50,076 nucleotides of DNA, taken from Lachnospiraceae bacterium (GTDB lineage: Bacteria; Bacillota; Clostridia; Lachnospirales; Lachnospiraceae). A program made the translations under genes and the position numbers. Under the pieces are notes generated by a model. The model ran no database searches, had not been told where the DNA came from, and saw only the letters and a program-made list of their open reading frames with translations. The stretch covers positions 1 to 50,076 of the forward strand of contig JAUNGG010000004.1 of NCBI GenBank assembly GCA_030524635.1, read 5' to 3'. Positions 32,663 to 41,753 of the stretch are shown here, one piece after another (position 1 is the first letter of the stretch; every line of letters starts with the position of its first letter).

Positions 32663-34977
32663 TTTCCATCCTCATCCAGCTTAATCCCTGCCAGCGCCTG
32701 GGCAAAGGCATTGTTAATGGGCTCCTGGGCCTCCTTCTTCTGCTGATTCAAATACCGGGCCACATCCTTTTTCGACACGCCGGCGCCCTCCTTCTTTCTC
32801 CGCTCCTGGAAGGCGGTCAGCTTCTCCTTGTAGCCGCATTTGCACACAAAGATCTGTCCGTCACCCTTTCCCCTTAACTCCATCTTCTTGTGACAGGAGG
32901 GACATCTGGCATTGGAGGTCCGGGAAATGGTTTCCCGATGGCCGCACTCCCGGTCCTGGCACACCAGCATTTCGCTGTTTTTGCCCTTTACCAGCAGCAT
33001 CCGCCTGCCGCAGACCGGGCACTTTGCGTTAGTCAGATTGTCATGGCGGAAGGTTCCCTCTCCAGCCTTGATCTGGGCGATCAGCTCCTGGGAATATCCC
33101 CGGATATCCTGCATAAATACCGCACGCTTCAATCCTCCCCTGGCAATCTTTGACAGCTTCATCTCCCACTCCGCCGTCAGCTCCGGTTTCTTCAAATCCT
33201 CCGGCACCAGTTCCAGAAGCTGCCGCCCCTTGGATGTGAGGAAGATCTCCTGCCCCCGTTTCTCTGCCAAGAAACTTAAAAACAGCTTTTCAATGATATC
33301 CGCCCTGGTTGCCACCGTTCCCAATCCGCCGGTTTCTCCCAAAGTCTTTACCATGGCCTGATCTCTGGTTTCCAGGTAAGCAGCTGGATTTTCCATGGCA
33401 GATAACAGCGCCGCCTCATTAAATGGAGCCGGCGGCTTGGTTTTTCCCTCTGTCACAGTCAAGATCAGCCCAGGCAAAACGTCTCCCTTCTTTACATCTG
33501 GAAGCTGCTGGCTTCGGATCGGTTCTCTGTTTCGATCTCCATCCCGGTCTCCTGCCCTGCCATCCGGATCTGCATCCTCTTCATCATACAGCTCCGTCAG
33601 AGCTCCGCTGCCCGATCCATCTTCATATACTGCCTTCCAGCCAGGATTTTTCACAATTCTGCCATGAGCCAGAAAGGTTTCCTCCCCTACCTTCACCGTC
33701 AGCCGGAGCTGCTCATACTCATAAGGAGGATACAGCACTGCCAGGAACCGACGCACCACCAGATCATAGATCCGACGCTCATCAATGGTCATATGATCCA
33801 GCTGGACAAACTGCTCTGTAGGAATGATGGCATGGTGATCCGACACCTTGCTGTTATCCACGAAAAAGGGCTTTTCCGGCAGCTTTTGATTGACCATCTG
33901 GCCTGCCAGCTTCCGGTATGGCCCAACTCCGCATGCCTTCAGCCGCTCCCGGATCGTCGGCAGGATATCGCTGCTTAAATACCTGGAATCGGTCCTCGGG
34001 TAGGTCAGAACCTTATGATTCTCATACAGCCGCTGCATAATATTCAGCGTTTCCTTGGCCGAATACTGGAACCGCCGGTTGGCCTCCCGCTGAAGCTCCG
34101 TCAGATCATAGAGAAGCGGCGCCTGCTGCTTCTTCCCGGTCCGTTTCACCTCCGCCACTATGCCCTCCTGACCCTGGAGCCTTTGCCGGAGCTCCTCGAT
34201 CCGTGCTTTATCAAAGGAGCGCTGGCTGCCGGACCTTTCATCCTGCCAGGTAAGCAGAAGTTCCCCTGAAACCGGAACCGCCGGCCGGCTTCCATTTCCA
34301 ATCCTATTCCCTGCCCTCCACCTGGCCTGCAATCCGTAGTAAGCCTTTGGTACAAACTCCTTGATCTCCCTCTCCCTGGCTGCGATCATCGCCAGAGTAG
34401 GCGTCTGCACCCGTCCGCAGGATAACTGTGCATTGTATTTGCAGGTTAATGCCCGGGTAGCATTGATCCCCACCAGCCAGTCCGCTTCTGCCCGGCACAT
34501 GGCGGCATCGTACAGAGCATCATACTCCCGCCCGTCCTTTAAATTGGCAAAGCCCTCCCGGATCGCCTTATCCGTCACTGAGGAGATCCACAGCCGCTTG
34601 ATGGGCTTTTGGCACTCCGCCTTCTTTAAGATCAGCCGCGCCACCAGCTCTCCTTCCCGCCCGGCATCAGTGGCAATAATGATCTCCCCGATATCCTTCC
34701 GGTAAAGCTGGGCCTTCACCGCCTGATACTGCTTTGCCGTCTGCCGGATCACCTCCAGCCGGAAAGGCTCCGGCATCATGGGAAGATCCTCCAGCTTCCA
34801 TTCCTTATACTTCTTATCATAATCCTCCGGATCTGCCAGAGTTACCAGATGACCCAATCCCCAGGTCACCACATAGCTGTTTCCCTCAATGGCTCCGTTC
34901 AGATTTTTATTACATTTCAATACCCGGGCAATATCCCTTGCCACGGAAGGCTTTTCTGCGATTACAAGTGATTTCAT
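32659..34977 (-). CDS. topB: DNA topoisomerase III
   Basis: This 772-residue type IA topoisomerase relaxes and decatenates DNA by passing strands through a single-strand break. The TOPRIM domain starts SLVIAEKPSVARDIARVL, with the acidic motif ATDAGREGE near residue 103. The catalytic Tyr lies in LTYPRTDSRYLS (about 323). The C-terminus has two zinc-finger-like elements, CPVCGRRM..CQDRECGH and CPSCHKKM..CKCGY (about 655-720), then a charged tail. AAGGAG lies 12 bases before the ATG. The LysR gene ends 46 bases upstream. Plasmid or ICE copies of topB exist, but nothing else here indicates a mobile element. Confidence 0.95.
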   Translation of the reverse strand: MKSLVIAEKPSVARDIARVLKCNKNLNGAIEGNSYVVTWGLGHLVTLADPEDYDKKYKEWKLEDLPMMPEPFRLEVIRQTAKQYQAVKAQLYRKDIGEIIIATDAGREGELVARLILKKAECQKPIKRLWISSVTDKAIREGFANLKDGREYDALYDAAMCRAEADWLVGINATRALTCKYNAQLSCGRVQTPTLAMIAAREREIKEFVPKAYYGLQARWRAGNRIGNGSRPAVPVSGELLLTWQDERSGSQRSFDKARIEELRQRLQGQEGIVAEVKRTGKKQQAPLLYDLTELQREANRRFQYSAKETLNIMQRLYENHKVLTYPRTDSRYLSSDILPTIRERLKACGVGPYRKLAGQMVNQKLPEKPFFVDNSKVSDHHAIIPTEQFVQLDHMTIDERRIYDLVVRRFLAVLYPPYEYEQLRLTVKVGEETFLAHGRIVKNPGWKAVYEDGSGSGALTELYDEEDADPDGRAGDRDGDRNREPIRSQQLPDVKKGDVLPGLILTVTEGKTKPPAPFNEAALLSAMENPAAYLETRDQAMVKTLGETGGLGTVATRADIIEKLFLSFLAEKRGQEIFLTSKGRQLLELVPEDLKKPELTAEWEMKLSKIARGGLKRAVFMQDIRGYSQELIAQIKAGEGTFRHDNLTNAKCPVCGRRMLLVKGKNSEMLVCQDRECGHRETISRTSNARCPSCHKKMELRGKGDGQIFVCKCGYKEKLTAFQERRKKEGAGVSKKDVARYLNQQKKEAQEPINNAFAQALAGIKLDEDGK

Positions 34978-35023
34978 ATCGATTCTATACTCCTTATTTC
35001 ATGATGGCGGCAGATCTGCCCTC

Positions 35024-35974
35024 TCACAATTCCTCCGATGACCAGAATTTCCCCGCCAGCCGCACAAACTCTCTGGCCGCATCGCTTAAATACGTATTCC
35101 TCTGATAGCTGGCCACAATCTCCCATTCCGGGTGGCCGCTCAAGGCAAAGCAGGCCACTCCCTCCGGATGATGCTTCACATAATGATAGGGAACGATGCC
35201 GCAGCACTGCTTCGACTGAACCATGGCAACGATAGCAGAGTTGCTGGCAGTCTCAAACAAAATATTAGGCGTAAAGCCGGATTTCCGGAACAGCCCGTCA
35301 ATGATCGCACGCACAGTCGATTCCCGGTACATCAGCACAAAGGGTTCATACCGAAACAATGCAAGGTCAATGACAGGAAACTCCTTCATTTCACCTTCCA
35401 CTTCCCCTTCTGTTTCCCTCCTGGGGCCTCCCACCGCCTCTGCTGCCAGGGGATGGACGCTGGGAACCGCCAGAAGGATCTCCTCTCTTCCAAGGGAAAT
35501 GTACTCATCCTCTGTCTTCTGCTGTTCCGACAGAGTCTGGAAGCCGATATCCAGATCTCCTCTTGCAATCAAAAGCTGCTGGCTGTGCACATTCAGCTCC
35601 TTAGGCTCCACCACGATTCCCGGACATGCCTTGTGGAATGCGGGATACACCTTGGTAAACATCTCAAGTCCCCGGCCCGGCGTAAAGCCGATGGAAAGCC
35701 TGCCCTTCTTCTCCTCCAGCATGTCGCTGATCATATTGTAGGTCCTGTGCTTGATCCGCAGGATCTCCCTGGCATTCTCCAGATAAACCTCCCCGATGGG
35801 AGTGGGGCTCCAATCCGTCCTGCTTCTGCGGAAAAGCTGGGCTCCCAGCTCCCTCTCCAGGCGGAGAAGCTGCTGATTCAGGGCAGACTGGGTCAGATAC
35901 AGCTTCTCCGCTGCCCTGGTGATGCTGTGCTCATCTGCAATTTTTACAATATATTCAATCTGCTTAAGATCCAT
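35024..35974 (-). CDS. LysR-family transcriptional regulator
   Basis: The 316-residue protein has an N-terminal winged helix-turn-helix (MDLKQIEYIVKIADEHSITRA and AAEKLYLTQSALNQQL, about 1-60), a linker helix and a type II binding-protein-like effector domain (about 90-300). An insertion rich in Glu and Gly (PRRETEGEVEGEMK, about 182-195) interrupts the effector domain. It is divergent from the galactarate dehydratase gene, the usual arrangement for a LysR activator and its target, so the ligand is probably a sugar diacid. AGAGGAAG precedes the ATG. Confidence 0.9.
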   Translation of the reverse strand: MDLKQIEYIVKIADEHSITRAAEKLYLTQSALNQQLLRLERELGAQLFRRSRTDWSPTPIGEVYLENAREILRIKHRTYNMISDMLEEKKGRLSIGFTPGRGLEMFTKVYPAFHKACPGIVVEPKELNVHSQQLLIARGDLDIGFQTLSEQQKTEDEYISLGREEILLAVPSVHPLAAEAVGGPRRETEGEVEGEMKEFPVIDLALFRYEPFVLMYRESTVRAIIDGLFRKSGFTPNILFETASNSAIVAMVQSKQCCGIVPYHYVKHHPEGVACFALSGHPEWEIVASYQRNTYLSDAAREFVRLAGKFWSSEEL

Positions 35975-36015
35975 AAAGCGCTTCCTCTTGCTTCCCCTTA
36001 CTTCGCTTAATTTTT

Positions 36016-36070
36016 ATAAGTCTGCAAAAAATATAATTAATTTTACTTATTCTCCAATTCGTATTATAAT
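36016..36070 (+). promoter_or_regulatory. Promoter of garD with candidate LysR site
   Basis: TTTACT (36042-36047), 17-base spacer, TATAAT (36065-36070). Upstream and overlapping is a split inverted repeat, ATAAG (36016-36020) and CTTAT (36046-36050), in a very A+T-rich stretch. This could be the LysR binding region, but the arms are short. Confidence 0.6.
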
Positions 36071-36111
36071 GGACTCATCAATAAAGGTCAAGCAAGAACA
36101 GGAGGAGTTAT

Positions 36112-37629
36112 ATGGCACGATTATATGTCAAAATCAAAGACCAGGACAACGTGGTAGTAGCAGTCCAGGATCTGAAAGCCGGCACAGAAGTCATGGAAGG
36201 TCTGGTGACCAACCAGGACATTCCACAGGCACACAAGATCGCACTTTGCGATATCCCGGCAGGCGGCGAGATCATCCGCTACGGGGTGGTACTGGGATAC
36301 GCAATCAACGACATCAAGAAGGGCGACTGGATCAATGAGCACATGCTGCAGCTTCCGGAAAGCCCATCCGTAGATAATATGGAATACGGCACCAACCTGG
36401 TTCCCAACGAAGAACTGCCTATGCCTACCAGAACCACCTGGATGGGCTACCGCAACGCAGAAGGCCCTGCAGGCACCAGAAACCTGTTAGGTATCGTTAC
36501 CACCGTTCAGTGTGCGGCAGGTGTGCTGAAGGTAGCGGTTGAGCAGATCAAGAAAGAGCTGCTTCCAAAATATCCAAACGTAGACGGGGTTGTAGCAGTC
36601 ACCCATCCATACGGCTGCGGCGTTGCCATCAATGCCCCCTTAGCATACATCCCGATCCGCGCCATCACCAATGTGATCCGTCATCCAAACTTCGGCGGCG
36701 AGATCATGGTAGTTGGACTTGGCTGCGAGAAGCTGACCTATGACCGTGTGCTTCCGCCGGAGGATATCACTCCTGAGAACGTACTGACCCTGCAGGATTA
36801 CGCAGGTCATGACGCTATGATGAATGCGATCATGGAAATGGCAGAGAAAAAGCTTCAGAAGCTGAACCAGAGACATCGTGAGGAGCTTCCTTTAAGCGAC
36901 CTGCTGATCGGTATGCAGTGCGGCGGCAGCGATGCATTCTCCGGCATTTCTGCCAACCCAAGCGCAGGCTATGCTGCTGACATGCTGGTTCGCGGCGGCG
37001 CAACTGTTATGTTCAGTGAGGTTACCGAGGTAAGAGACGGCGTACATATGCTGGCTGCCCGCTGTCCAGACGCACACACCCGTGACCGCCTTGCAGAAGA
37101 AATGAAATGGTACGATGAGTATCTTGCCAACGGCGGCGTAGGCAGAGATGCCAACCCAACCCCTGGCAACAAGGCCGGCGGTCTTGCCAACATTGTAGAG
37201 AAGGCAATGGGCAGCATCGCAAAGAGCGGCACCAGCCAGATCGTGGAGGTGCTTTCCCCTGCTCAGAAGCCAACCAAGCACGGCCTGATCTATGCGGCAA
37301 CCCCAGCCAGCGATATCGTCTGCGGTCCCAGCCAGGTAGCCAGCGGTATCGGCCTCCAGGTATTTATGACCGGACGCGGAACCCCTTACGGCCTGGATAT
37401 CAGTCCGGTAATCAAGGTTTGCAGCCGTAACGAGATGAAGAACCACTGGTTCGACTTAATCGATATCTCCGCTGGTGCTGTTGCAACTGGCGAGGCAACC
37501 ATCGCAGACGTAGGCCAGGAGATCTTCGATATGATCCTGGATGTGGCAAGCGGCATCCGTGAGCCATACAGCGACAAGTACGGCTTCCACAACGACATGT
37601 GCATCTTCAACCCGGCACCAATCACCTGA
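36112..37629 (+). CDS. garD: Galactarate dehydratase (UxaA/GarD family)
   Basis: The 505-residue protein aligns along its length with GarD, which removes water from D-galactarate (or L-talarate) to 5-dehydro-4-deoxy-D-glucarate using Fe2+. The N-terminal SAF-type domain covers residues 1-90. The catalytic region carries GYRNAEGPAGTRNLLGI (near 125), YGCGVAINAP (near 180), GLGCEKL, GMQCGGSDAFSGI (near 280), EVTEVRDG and the C-terminal GRGTPYGLD and TGEATI. The usual length is about 510-525. It is a one-gene unit with its own terminator; no aldolase, reductase or kinase of the galactarate pathway is adjacent. Confidence 0.92.
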   Translation: MARLYVKIKDQDNVVVAVQDLKAGTEVMEGLVTNQDIPQAHKIALCDIPAGGEIIRYGVVLGYAINDIKKGDWINEHMLQLPESPSVDNMEYGTNLVPNEELPMPTRTTWMGYRNAEGPAGTRNLLGIVTTVQCAAGVLKVAVEQIKKELLPKYPNVDGVVAVTHPYGCGVAINAPLAYIPIRAITNVIRHPNFGGEIMVVGLGCEKLTYDRVLPPEDITPENVLTLQDYAGHDAMMNAIMEMAEKKLQKLNQRHREELPLSDLLIGMQCGGSDAFSGISANPSAGYAADMLVRGGATVMFSEVTEVRDGVHMLAARCPDAHTRDRLAEEMKWYDEYLANGGVGRDANPTPGNKAGGLANIVEKAMGSIAKSGTSQIVEVLSPAQKPTKHGLIYAATPASDIVCGPSQVASGIGLQVFMTGRGTPYGLDISPVIKVCSRNEMKNHWFDLIDISAGAVATGEATIADVGQEIFDMILDVASGIREPYSDKYGFHNDMCIFNPAPIT

Positions 37630-37656
37630 TACAGAAATCAATCAAGAAAACAAAGC

Positions 37657-37697
37657 GGCCCCGCCTGTCATCAAACAGGCGGAGCCATTCTTTTTTC
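37657..37697 (+). terminator. Terminator of garD
   Basis: GGCCCCGCCTG pairs with CAGGCGGAGCC (one mismatch) around an 8-base loop, then TTCTTTTTT. It lies between the convergent garD and aspS genes. Confidence 0.85.
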
Positions 37698-37781
37698 TGC
37701 AAAATCATGACGGCATTGCCGAAATCATTGAAACCTTCTTCTAGGCATCCCTTTCCATGATCATGACCTGATCGCATTGGA

Positions 37782-39542
37782 TCACTGCCGGATCTTAATA
37801 TGCACCTCTCTCAGCTGCTGCTCCGTCACCTCGCTTGGTGCGCCGCACATCAGATCCTGTGCGTTGCCGTTCATCGGGAACGGGATAATCTCACGGATGT
37901 TCTCCTCATTCCGAAGCAGCATGATCATACGGTCCACACCAGGAGCCATGCCGGCATGTGGCGGTGCTCCGAACTGGAATGCATTGTACAGGGCACCAAA
38001 CTTGGCCTTCAGCTCTTCCTCCGTGTAGCCTGCGATCTCAAATGCCTTCACCATAATGTCCAAATCATGGTTCCGCACTGCGCCGGAGGACAGCTCTACG
38101 CCATTGCAGACGATATCATACTGGTATGCCAGAATATCCAGGGGATCCTTGGTCTGCAGCGCCTCTAAGCCGCCCTGAGGCATGGAAAATGGGTTGTGGG
38201 TAAATACGATCTTCTTTTCCTCCGGATCATACTCATACATGGGGAAATCATTGACAAAGCAGAAGCGGTAGGCATTCTTCTCGCAAAGGTCCAGACGATT
38301 TCCCAGCTCCGTCCGGATCTGACCAGCCAGCAGAGCCGCCCGCTCCTCCTTATCTGCAATCAGGAACAGGGTATCGCCGGGAACTAGCCCTGCGATCTGA
38401 GCGATCTCTCCCTTCATCTCATCGGGGATAAACTTATCAATGGGCCCCTTGTAGCTCATATCCTCTCCCACTTCCAGATAGCCTAAGCCGCCCATACCGA
38501 TGGACAGTGCGAACTGTAACAGCTTTTCATGAAAGCCCTTGGACATATCCGCGTGCACCCGGATCGCACGCACCGTCTTTTTGTGGAAGGGTTTAAAGCT
38601 GCACCGCTGGAAGAAGTCGGTCACATCCACGATCCGCAGAGGATTCCGCAGATCCGGCTTATCGGTGCCGAACTCCAGCATAGCCTGCTTGTAGCTGATC
38701 ACTGGATACGGCGCCTGGGTCACCTGGTAGCCTTCCGGTGCAAATTTCTCAAATGCCGCCGTCAGCACCTCCTCGCCTGCCCGGAACACATCCTCCTGGG
38801 TGGCAAAGCTCATCTCAAAATCCAGCTGATAGAACTCGCCTGGAGAACGGTCTGCTCTGGCATCCTCATCACGGAAGCAGGGCGCGATCTGAAAATATTT
38901 ATCAAATCCCGATGCCATCAGAAGCTGCTTATACTGCTGAGGCGCCTGGGGTAATGCGTAGAATTTTCCTTTAAACTTTCGGGAAGGTACAATATAATCT
39001 CTGGCACCTTCCGGGGAGGATGCACACAGAATCGGGGTCTGGATCTCCAGAAAGCCCATCTCCGTCATCTTCTGACGCAGGAAGCTGATCACCTGGGAAC
39101 GGAAGATCATGTTGTCCTTCACCTTCTTATTCCGCAGATCCAGATAACGGTACTTTAAACGCAGGTCCTCTCTGGTCTCCTTGGAGGTCATGATCTCAAA
39201 GGGCAGCGTCTGGTAAACCTTCCCCAGAACTGTTACGGTATGAGCCTCCAGCTCAATGGTTCCCGTAGGGATCTTCGGGTTGTAGGTCTCCTCATCCCGG
39301 TGATCGATCACACCCTCGATGGACACGCACTCTTCCTTTACAATTCCCTTTAACAGGCTGGTATCCCGCATTACCACCTGAAGAACTCCATACATATCCC
39401 GCAGGTCGATAAAGGACACGCCGCCGTGGTCGCGGATGTTTTCCACCCATCCGGCTACCTTCATGGTCTTACCTACATCACCCTCTGTGATCTGATCTAA
39501 TGTCCGGCTCCGATAAATGTTTGATGTGTTCATCATGCTCAT
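37782..39542 (-). CDS. aspS: Aspartate-tRNA ligase
   Basis: The 586-residue class II synthetase is of the bacterial type: an N-terminal OB anticodon-binding domain (SRTLDQITEGDVGKTMKVAGW through about 110), a catalytic core with motif 2 (FRDEDARADRSPGEFYQLD, near 220), a GAD insertion domain (about 300-410) and motif 3 (GVDRMIMLL, near 545). Expression is governed by a T-box leader. The leader's apparent specifier is AAC (Asn), which would suit a non-discriminating enzyme that also charges tRNA-Asn for amidation by GatCAB. The protein sequence alone does not settle that. Confidence 0.96.
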   Translation of the reverse strand: MSMMNTSNIYRSRTLDQITEGDVGKTMKVAGWVENIRDHGGVSFIDLRDMYGVLQVVMRDTSLLKGIVKEECVSIEGVIDHRDEETYNPKIPTGTIELEAHTVTVLGKVYQTLPFEIMTSKETREDLRLKYRYLDLRNKKVKDNMIFRSQVISFLRQKMTEMGFLEIQTPILCASSPEGARDYIVPSRKFKGKFYALPQAPQQYKQLLMASGFDKYFQIAPCFRDEDARADRSPGEFYQLDFEMSFATQEDVFRAGEEVLTAAFEKFAPEGYQVTQAPYPVISYKQAMLEFGTDKPDLRNPLRIVDVTDFFQRCSFKPFHKKTVRAIRVHADMSKGFHEKLLQFALSIGMGGLGYLEVGEDMSYKGPIDKFIPDEMKGEIAQIAGLVPGDTLFLIADKEERAALLAGQIRTELGNRLDLCEKNAYRFCFVNDFPMYEYDPEEKKIVFTHNPFSMPQGGLEALQTKDPLDILAYQYDIVCNGVELSSGAVRNHDLDIMVKAFEIAGYTEEELKAKFGALYNAFQFGAPPHAGMAPGVDRMIMLLRNEENIREIIPFPMNGNAQDLMCGAPSEVTEQQLREVHIKIRQ

Positions 39543-39594
39543 AATGTTCTCCTCACTTCCAATTAACAGTGTTTCCGCCGCCGCCGAACACTCG

Positions 39595-39619
39595 TAACTG
39601 TGAAGGTACTGAACAGTTA
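39595..39619. repeat. Short palindromic element with TAACTGT/ACAGTTA ends
   Basis: TAACTGT and ACAGTTA flank an 11-base centre. The right end, GAACAGTTA, is the same as that of the 60-base element at 25481-25540. It lies in the leader between the T-box terminator and aspS. Confidence 0.5.
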
Positions 39620-39740
39620 CAGAATATCAACGCAGCAGCGTATTTTCTGTACAGGAAGGGTCAGAGCTTTTCTTTTTCCAGAGCATTGGCAATCAATTGC
39701 GATCTTCATGCTTTCATCCGCCTTTTCTTACCCTGAAATT

Positions 39741-40046
39741 AAAAAAGCTGCCCATCCTGAACAAACGCTCAGGACGAACAGTCATTGTCCGCGGTACCAC
39801 CTGAATTACTGTCTTGCAGTCTCTCACTGGTTGAAAAACCTTGCTGTTATCGCACAGCGCACGGCTCCCTTACTGATCAAGCCGAAACCAACCTTGAAAA
39901 ATCTCTTCTTTCCGCTAATATCTCCGGCTTAACGTTCTGTTTGCAGCTGCTGGAGTGTTATTCACGCAAATTCACTTTGCAGAGTTCTCACTGTCCTCCG
40001 CTCACTGGGAACGATAAGATGCGCTACTTCTCTCCGTCATCGCCTT
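39741..40046 (-). promoter_or_regulatory. T-box riboswitch leader of aspS
   Basis: The minus strand contains the T-box core AGGTGGTACCGCGGA (39788-39802). It is followed by a terminator hairpin: TCCTGA and TCAGGA arms with an outer CTG/CAG, then TTTTTT at 39741-39746. Stem I can be drawn near the 5' end: GGAG/CTCC base, GCGCA/TGCGT, and distal GCGGAG/CTCTGC. The 3' side of the internal specifier loop reads GAATAACA, with AAC at 39957-39959. Uncharged tRNA binding would prevent termination and turn on aspS. Confidence 0.93.
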
Positions 40047-40052
40047 GCACAG

Positions 40053-40082
40053 ATTATAGCCTGATAGTTTTTCAATTGTCAA
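40053..40082 (-). promoter_or_regulatory. Promoter of the aspS T-box transcript
   Basis: Minus strand TTGACA (40077-40082), 18-base spacer, TATAAT (40053-40058). Transcription should begin near 40046, just before stem I. Confidence 0.82.
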
Positions 40083-40275
40083 TGGAGGAATTGCAGAAAA
40101 TTTATTTAAAAAATAGCAGCCCCTTAAAATAAATAGTTCTGCCCTTGTTTTACTTAAGAAAATAAACCGGTGATTAGCTGCTGCTTTCCTTTTTTAACCA
40201 AAATCATTTATTTTCTCCTGATTTGCTGCAAATCTCCTTTGAAAATTCCAACCGTTTTGTACCCTTGAGCAATCA

Positions 40276-40767
40276 TTACTTTCGAACTGTCAAGGGCCCA
40301 TAGCACCTCTCTCGAAAAATAATATATTCCTGATCATAATTTCCCCACCAGGTACTTCTCCCTTCCGGATCACCAGTAAAGTAAAAGGTGGAAAACAAAA
40401 TCGCCCGGTGGTTCAGCTTTGCGGCGATCTGAAGAAGCGGAACCGTCAAAGGAAAGATGATATCCGGCAGCTTTTCTTGCCGCCGTTTCTTCTCCAGTTC
40501 CAGTCCCATCTCCTTAAGATACCGCTGCTCCTCTGCCGTCAGACAGGCACAGACCCGCACCTGCGGCTCTCGTTCCAGCCTGAAATAGTAAAAATCGCAG
40601 AATCCATTTGTCTCCCCTGCTTCTTCCCATGCTGCCATCAGAGCAGCACAGGCCTCTGGATATGTCATTCGTCTGATCTGGCTGGGGTAACGATCCGGAT
40701 TCTGGATCCCGGTTCCGATCTGTTCGAAATACACTGCGCCCTTTTCCTTTAATTCCTCAACGGTCAT
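40276..40767 (-). CDS. Hypothetical protein downstream of the NERD gene
   Basis: I do not recognise this 163-residue protein. It is soluble, with a helical charged region (EEQRYLKEMGLELEKKRRQE, about 97-116) and an aromatic C-terminus containing STWWGNYDQEYIIF. GGAAG lies four bases before the ATG at 40767. An ATG at 40833 overlaps the NERD stop codon in the ATGA manner and would add 22 residues, but lacks a ribosome site. Either way it is cotranscribed with the NERD gene. Upstream and downstream sequence gives no further clue. Confidence 0.6.
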   Translation of the reverse strand: MTVEELKEKGAVYFEQIGTGIQNPDRYPSQIRRMTYPEACAALMAAWEEAGETNGFCDFYYFRLEREPQVRVCACLTAEEQRYLKEMGLELEKKRRQEKLPDIIFPLTVPLLQIAAKLNHRAILFSTFYFTGDPEGRSTWWGNYDQEYIIFRERCYGPLTVRK

Positions 40768-40829
40768 GCTGCTTCCTTCTTTCCGCTGGGCATTTCGCCG
40801 GCATTCCATCTGGCTTCCTGTCCGTGCCT

Positions 40830-41546
40830 TCATCCCACATGATCCAGATACTTTCCATGCTGCCTCCTGACACGCTTTCCCGGATTCTCCAGTACCTTCA
40901 GAGCCTCATAAAGCTGTTCAATCTGCTTCCTGGCAAGCACCCGGGGCATCCATCTGATCTTCCGCCTCAGCCTCCGCTTTACCTTCCGGCTTTCCGACAC
41001 CAGGATATCCGCTGACCAGATGGAGATCCGCTTCAGCTTCGCCTTATCATTAAAGGTGATCACAGAAAGATACGGCACCTGCAGTTCCTCTAAATATGAA
41101 AAGCCTTCTGTCATTAGAAATTGCTTCAAATGCCGGATATGTGCCTGATTCTGCCGGACCGGGCTGTAGAACTGCTTGGTCCACTTCCTTCTGCCCTGCT
41201 TTTGTATCTGAAGCCATCGGAACTCCTCCTCATCACCATAGATCCTGCCGGAGTAATTTTTATTTTCGATGACGAAAATCCCCTTTTCGTGTATCATAAC
41301 CCCATCGATCTCCGTTGTGTTGATCCCGTCCTTCACCGGCACATACAGATTGCACAGGATACGTTTGCAGCCCCGGAGCTTTTCCAAATGCCGGATGGTA
41401 TCTTCCTCACCCATTTTTCCAATCTGCTGCCGCTTCTTAAGCTGCTCCGCCATCCAGAGCTTTTTTCGGATCCTTATCACAATAATCGAGATCATGAAAA
41501 TTAGAAGAATTGGGAAAAAAAGACGAATTGTCAAATCCATGTTCAT
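40830..41546 (-). CDS. NERD-domain protein with N-terminal membrane anchor
   Basis: The 238-residue protein has one N-terminal transmembrane helix (about 5-25) and a nuclease-related NERD domain from about residue 45: GKMGEEDTIRHLEKL, then TEIDGVMIHEKGIFVIENKNYSG, with the E..D..ExK-like pattern of the nuclease fold. The C-terminus is strongly basic. The ATG at 41546 has AGAGGTAG upstream. NERD proteins are thought to process nucleic acid, but their role is not established. A TTGCAA-17-TAAAAT promoter lies about 110 bases upstream. Confidence 0.85.
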   Translation of the reverse strand: MNMDLTIRLFFPILLIFMISIIVIRIRKKLWMAEQLKKRQQIGKMGEEDTIRHLEKLRGCKRILCNLYVPVKDGINTTEIDGVMIHEKGIFVIENKNYSGRIYGDEEEFRWLQIQKQGRRKWTKQFYSPVRQNQAHIRHLKQFLMTEGFSYLEELQVPYLSVITFNDKAKLKRISIWSADILVSESRKVKRRLRRKIRWMPRVLARKQIEQLYEALKVLENPGKRVRRQHGKYLDHVG

Positions 41547-41652
41547 GAAACAGCTACCTCTTTCAGGATACACTCTATATTCTTCGCTCTCAGATCCACT
41601 GCAATACAGTAGCCGGCATCCCCGTTTAATGTGAGAATGATCGGCCATATTC

Positions 41653-41681
41653 ATTTTAGCATATCCGAATATTGGTTGCAA
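41653..41681 (-). promoter_or_regulatory. Promoter of the NERD gene
   Basis: Minus strand TTGCAA (41676-41681), 17-base spacer, TAAAAT (41653-41658). It is back to back with the toxin-antitoxin promoter. Confidence 0.6.
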
Positions 41682-41718
41682 GATAGGGCTTTTTCACAAT
41701 ACAAAAACTCACCAGGTA

Positions 41719-41747
41719 TTGATTTTTTCGATAGAATTGCATATAAT
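41719..41747 (+). promoter_or_regulatory. Promoter of the type III toxin-antitoxin locus
   Basis: TTGATT (41719-41724), 17-base spacer, TATAAT (41742-41747). Transcription should begin near 41754, ahead of the repeat RNA and the toxin gene. Confidence 0.75.
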
Positions 41748-41753
41748 AAGAAT

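Noticed and set aside
36892..37446. Long minus-strand open frame (184 codons) inside garD
   Set aside because: Fully antisense to a confidently assigned gene, with no recognisable protein features; a composition shadow.
39995..40005. GAC triplet in the aspS leader as the T-box specifier
   Set aside because: In the stem I I can draw it lies in the distal loop, not the internal specifier loop, where AAC is found.
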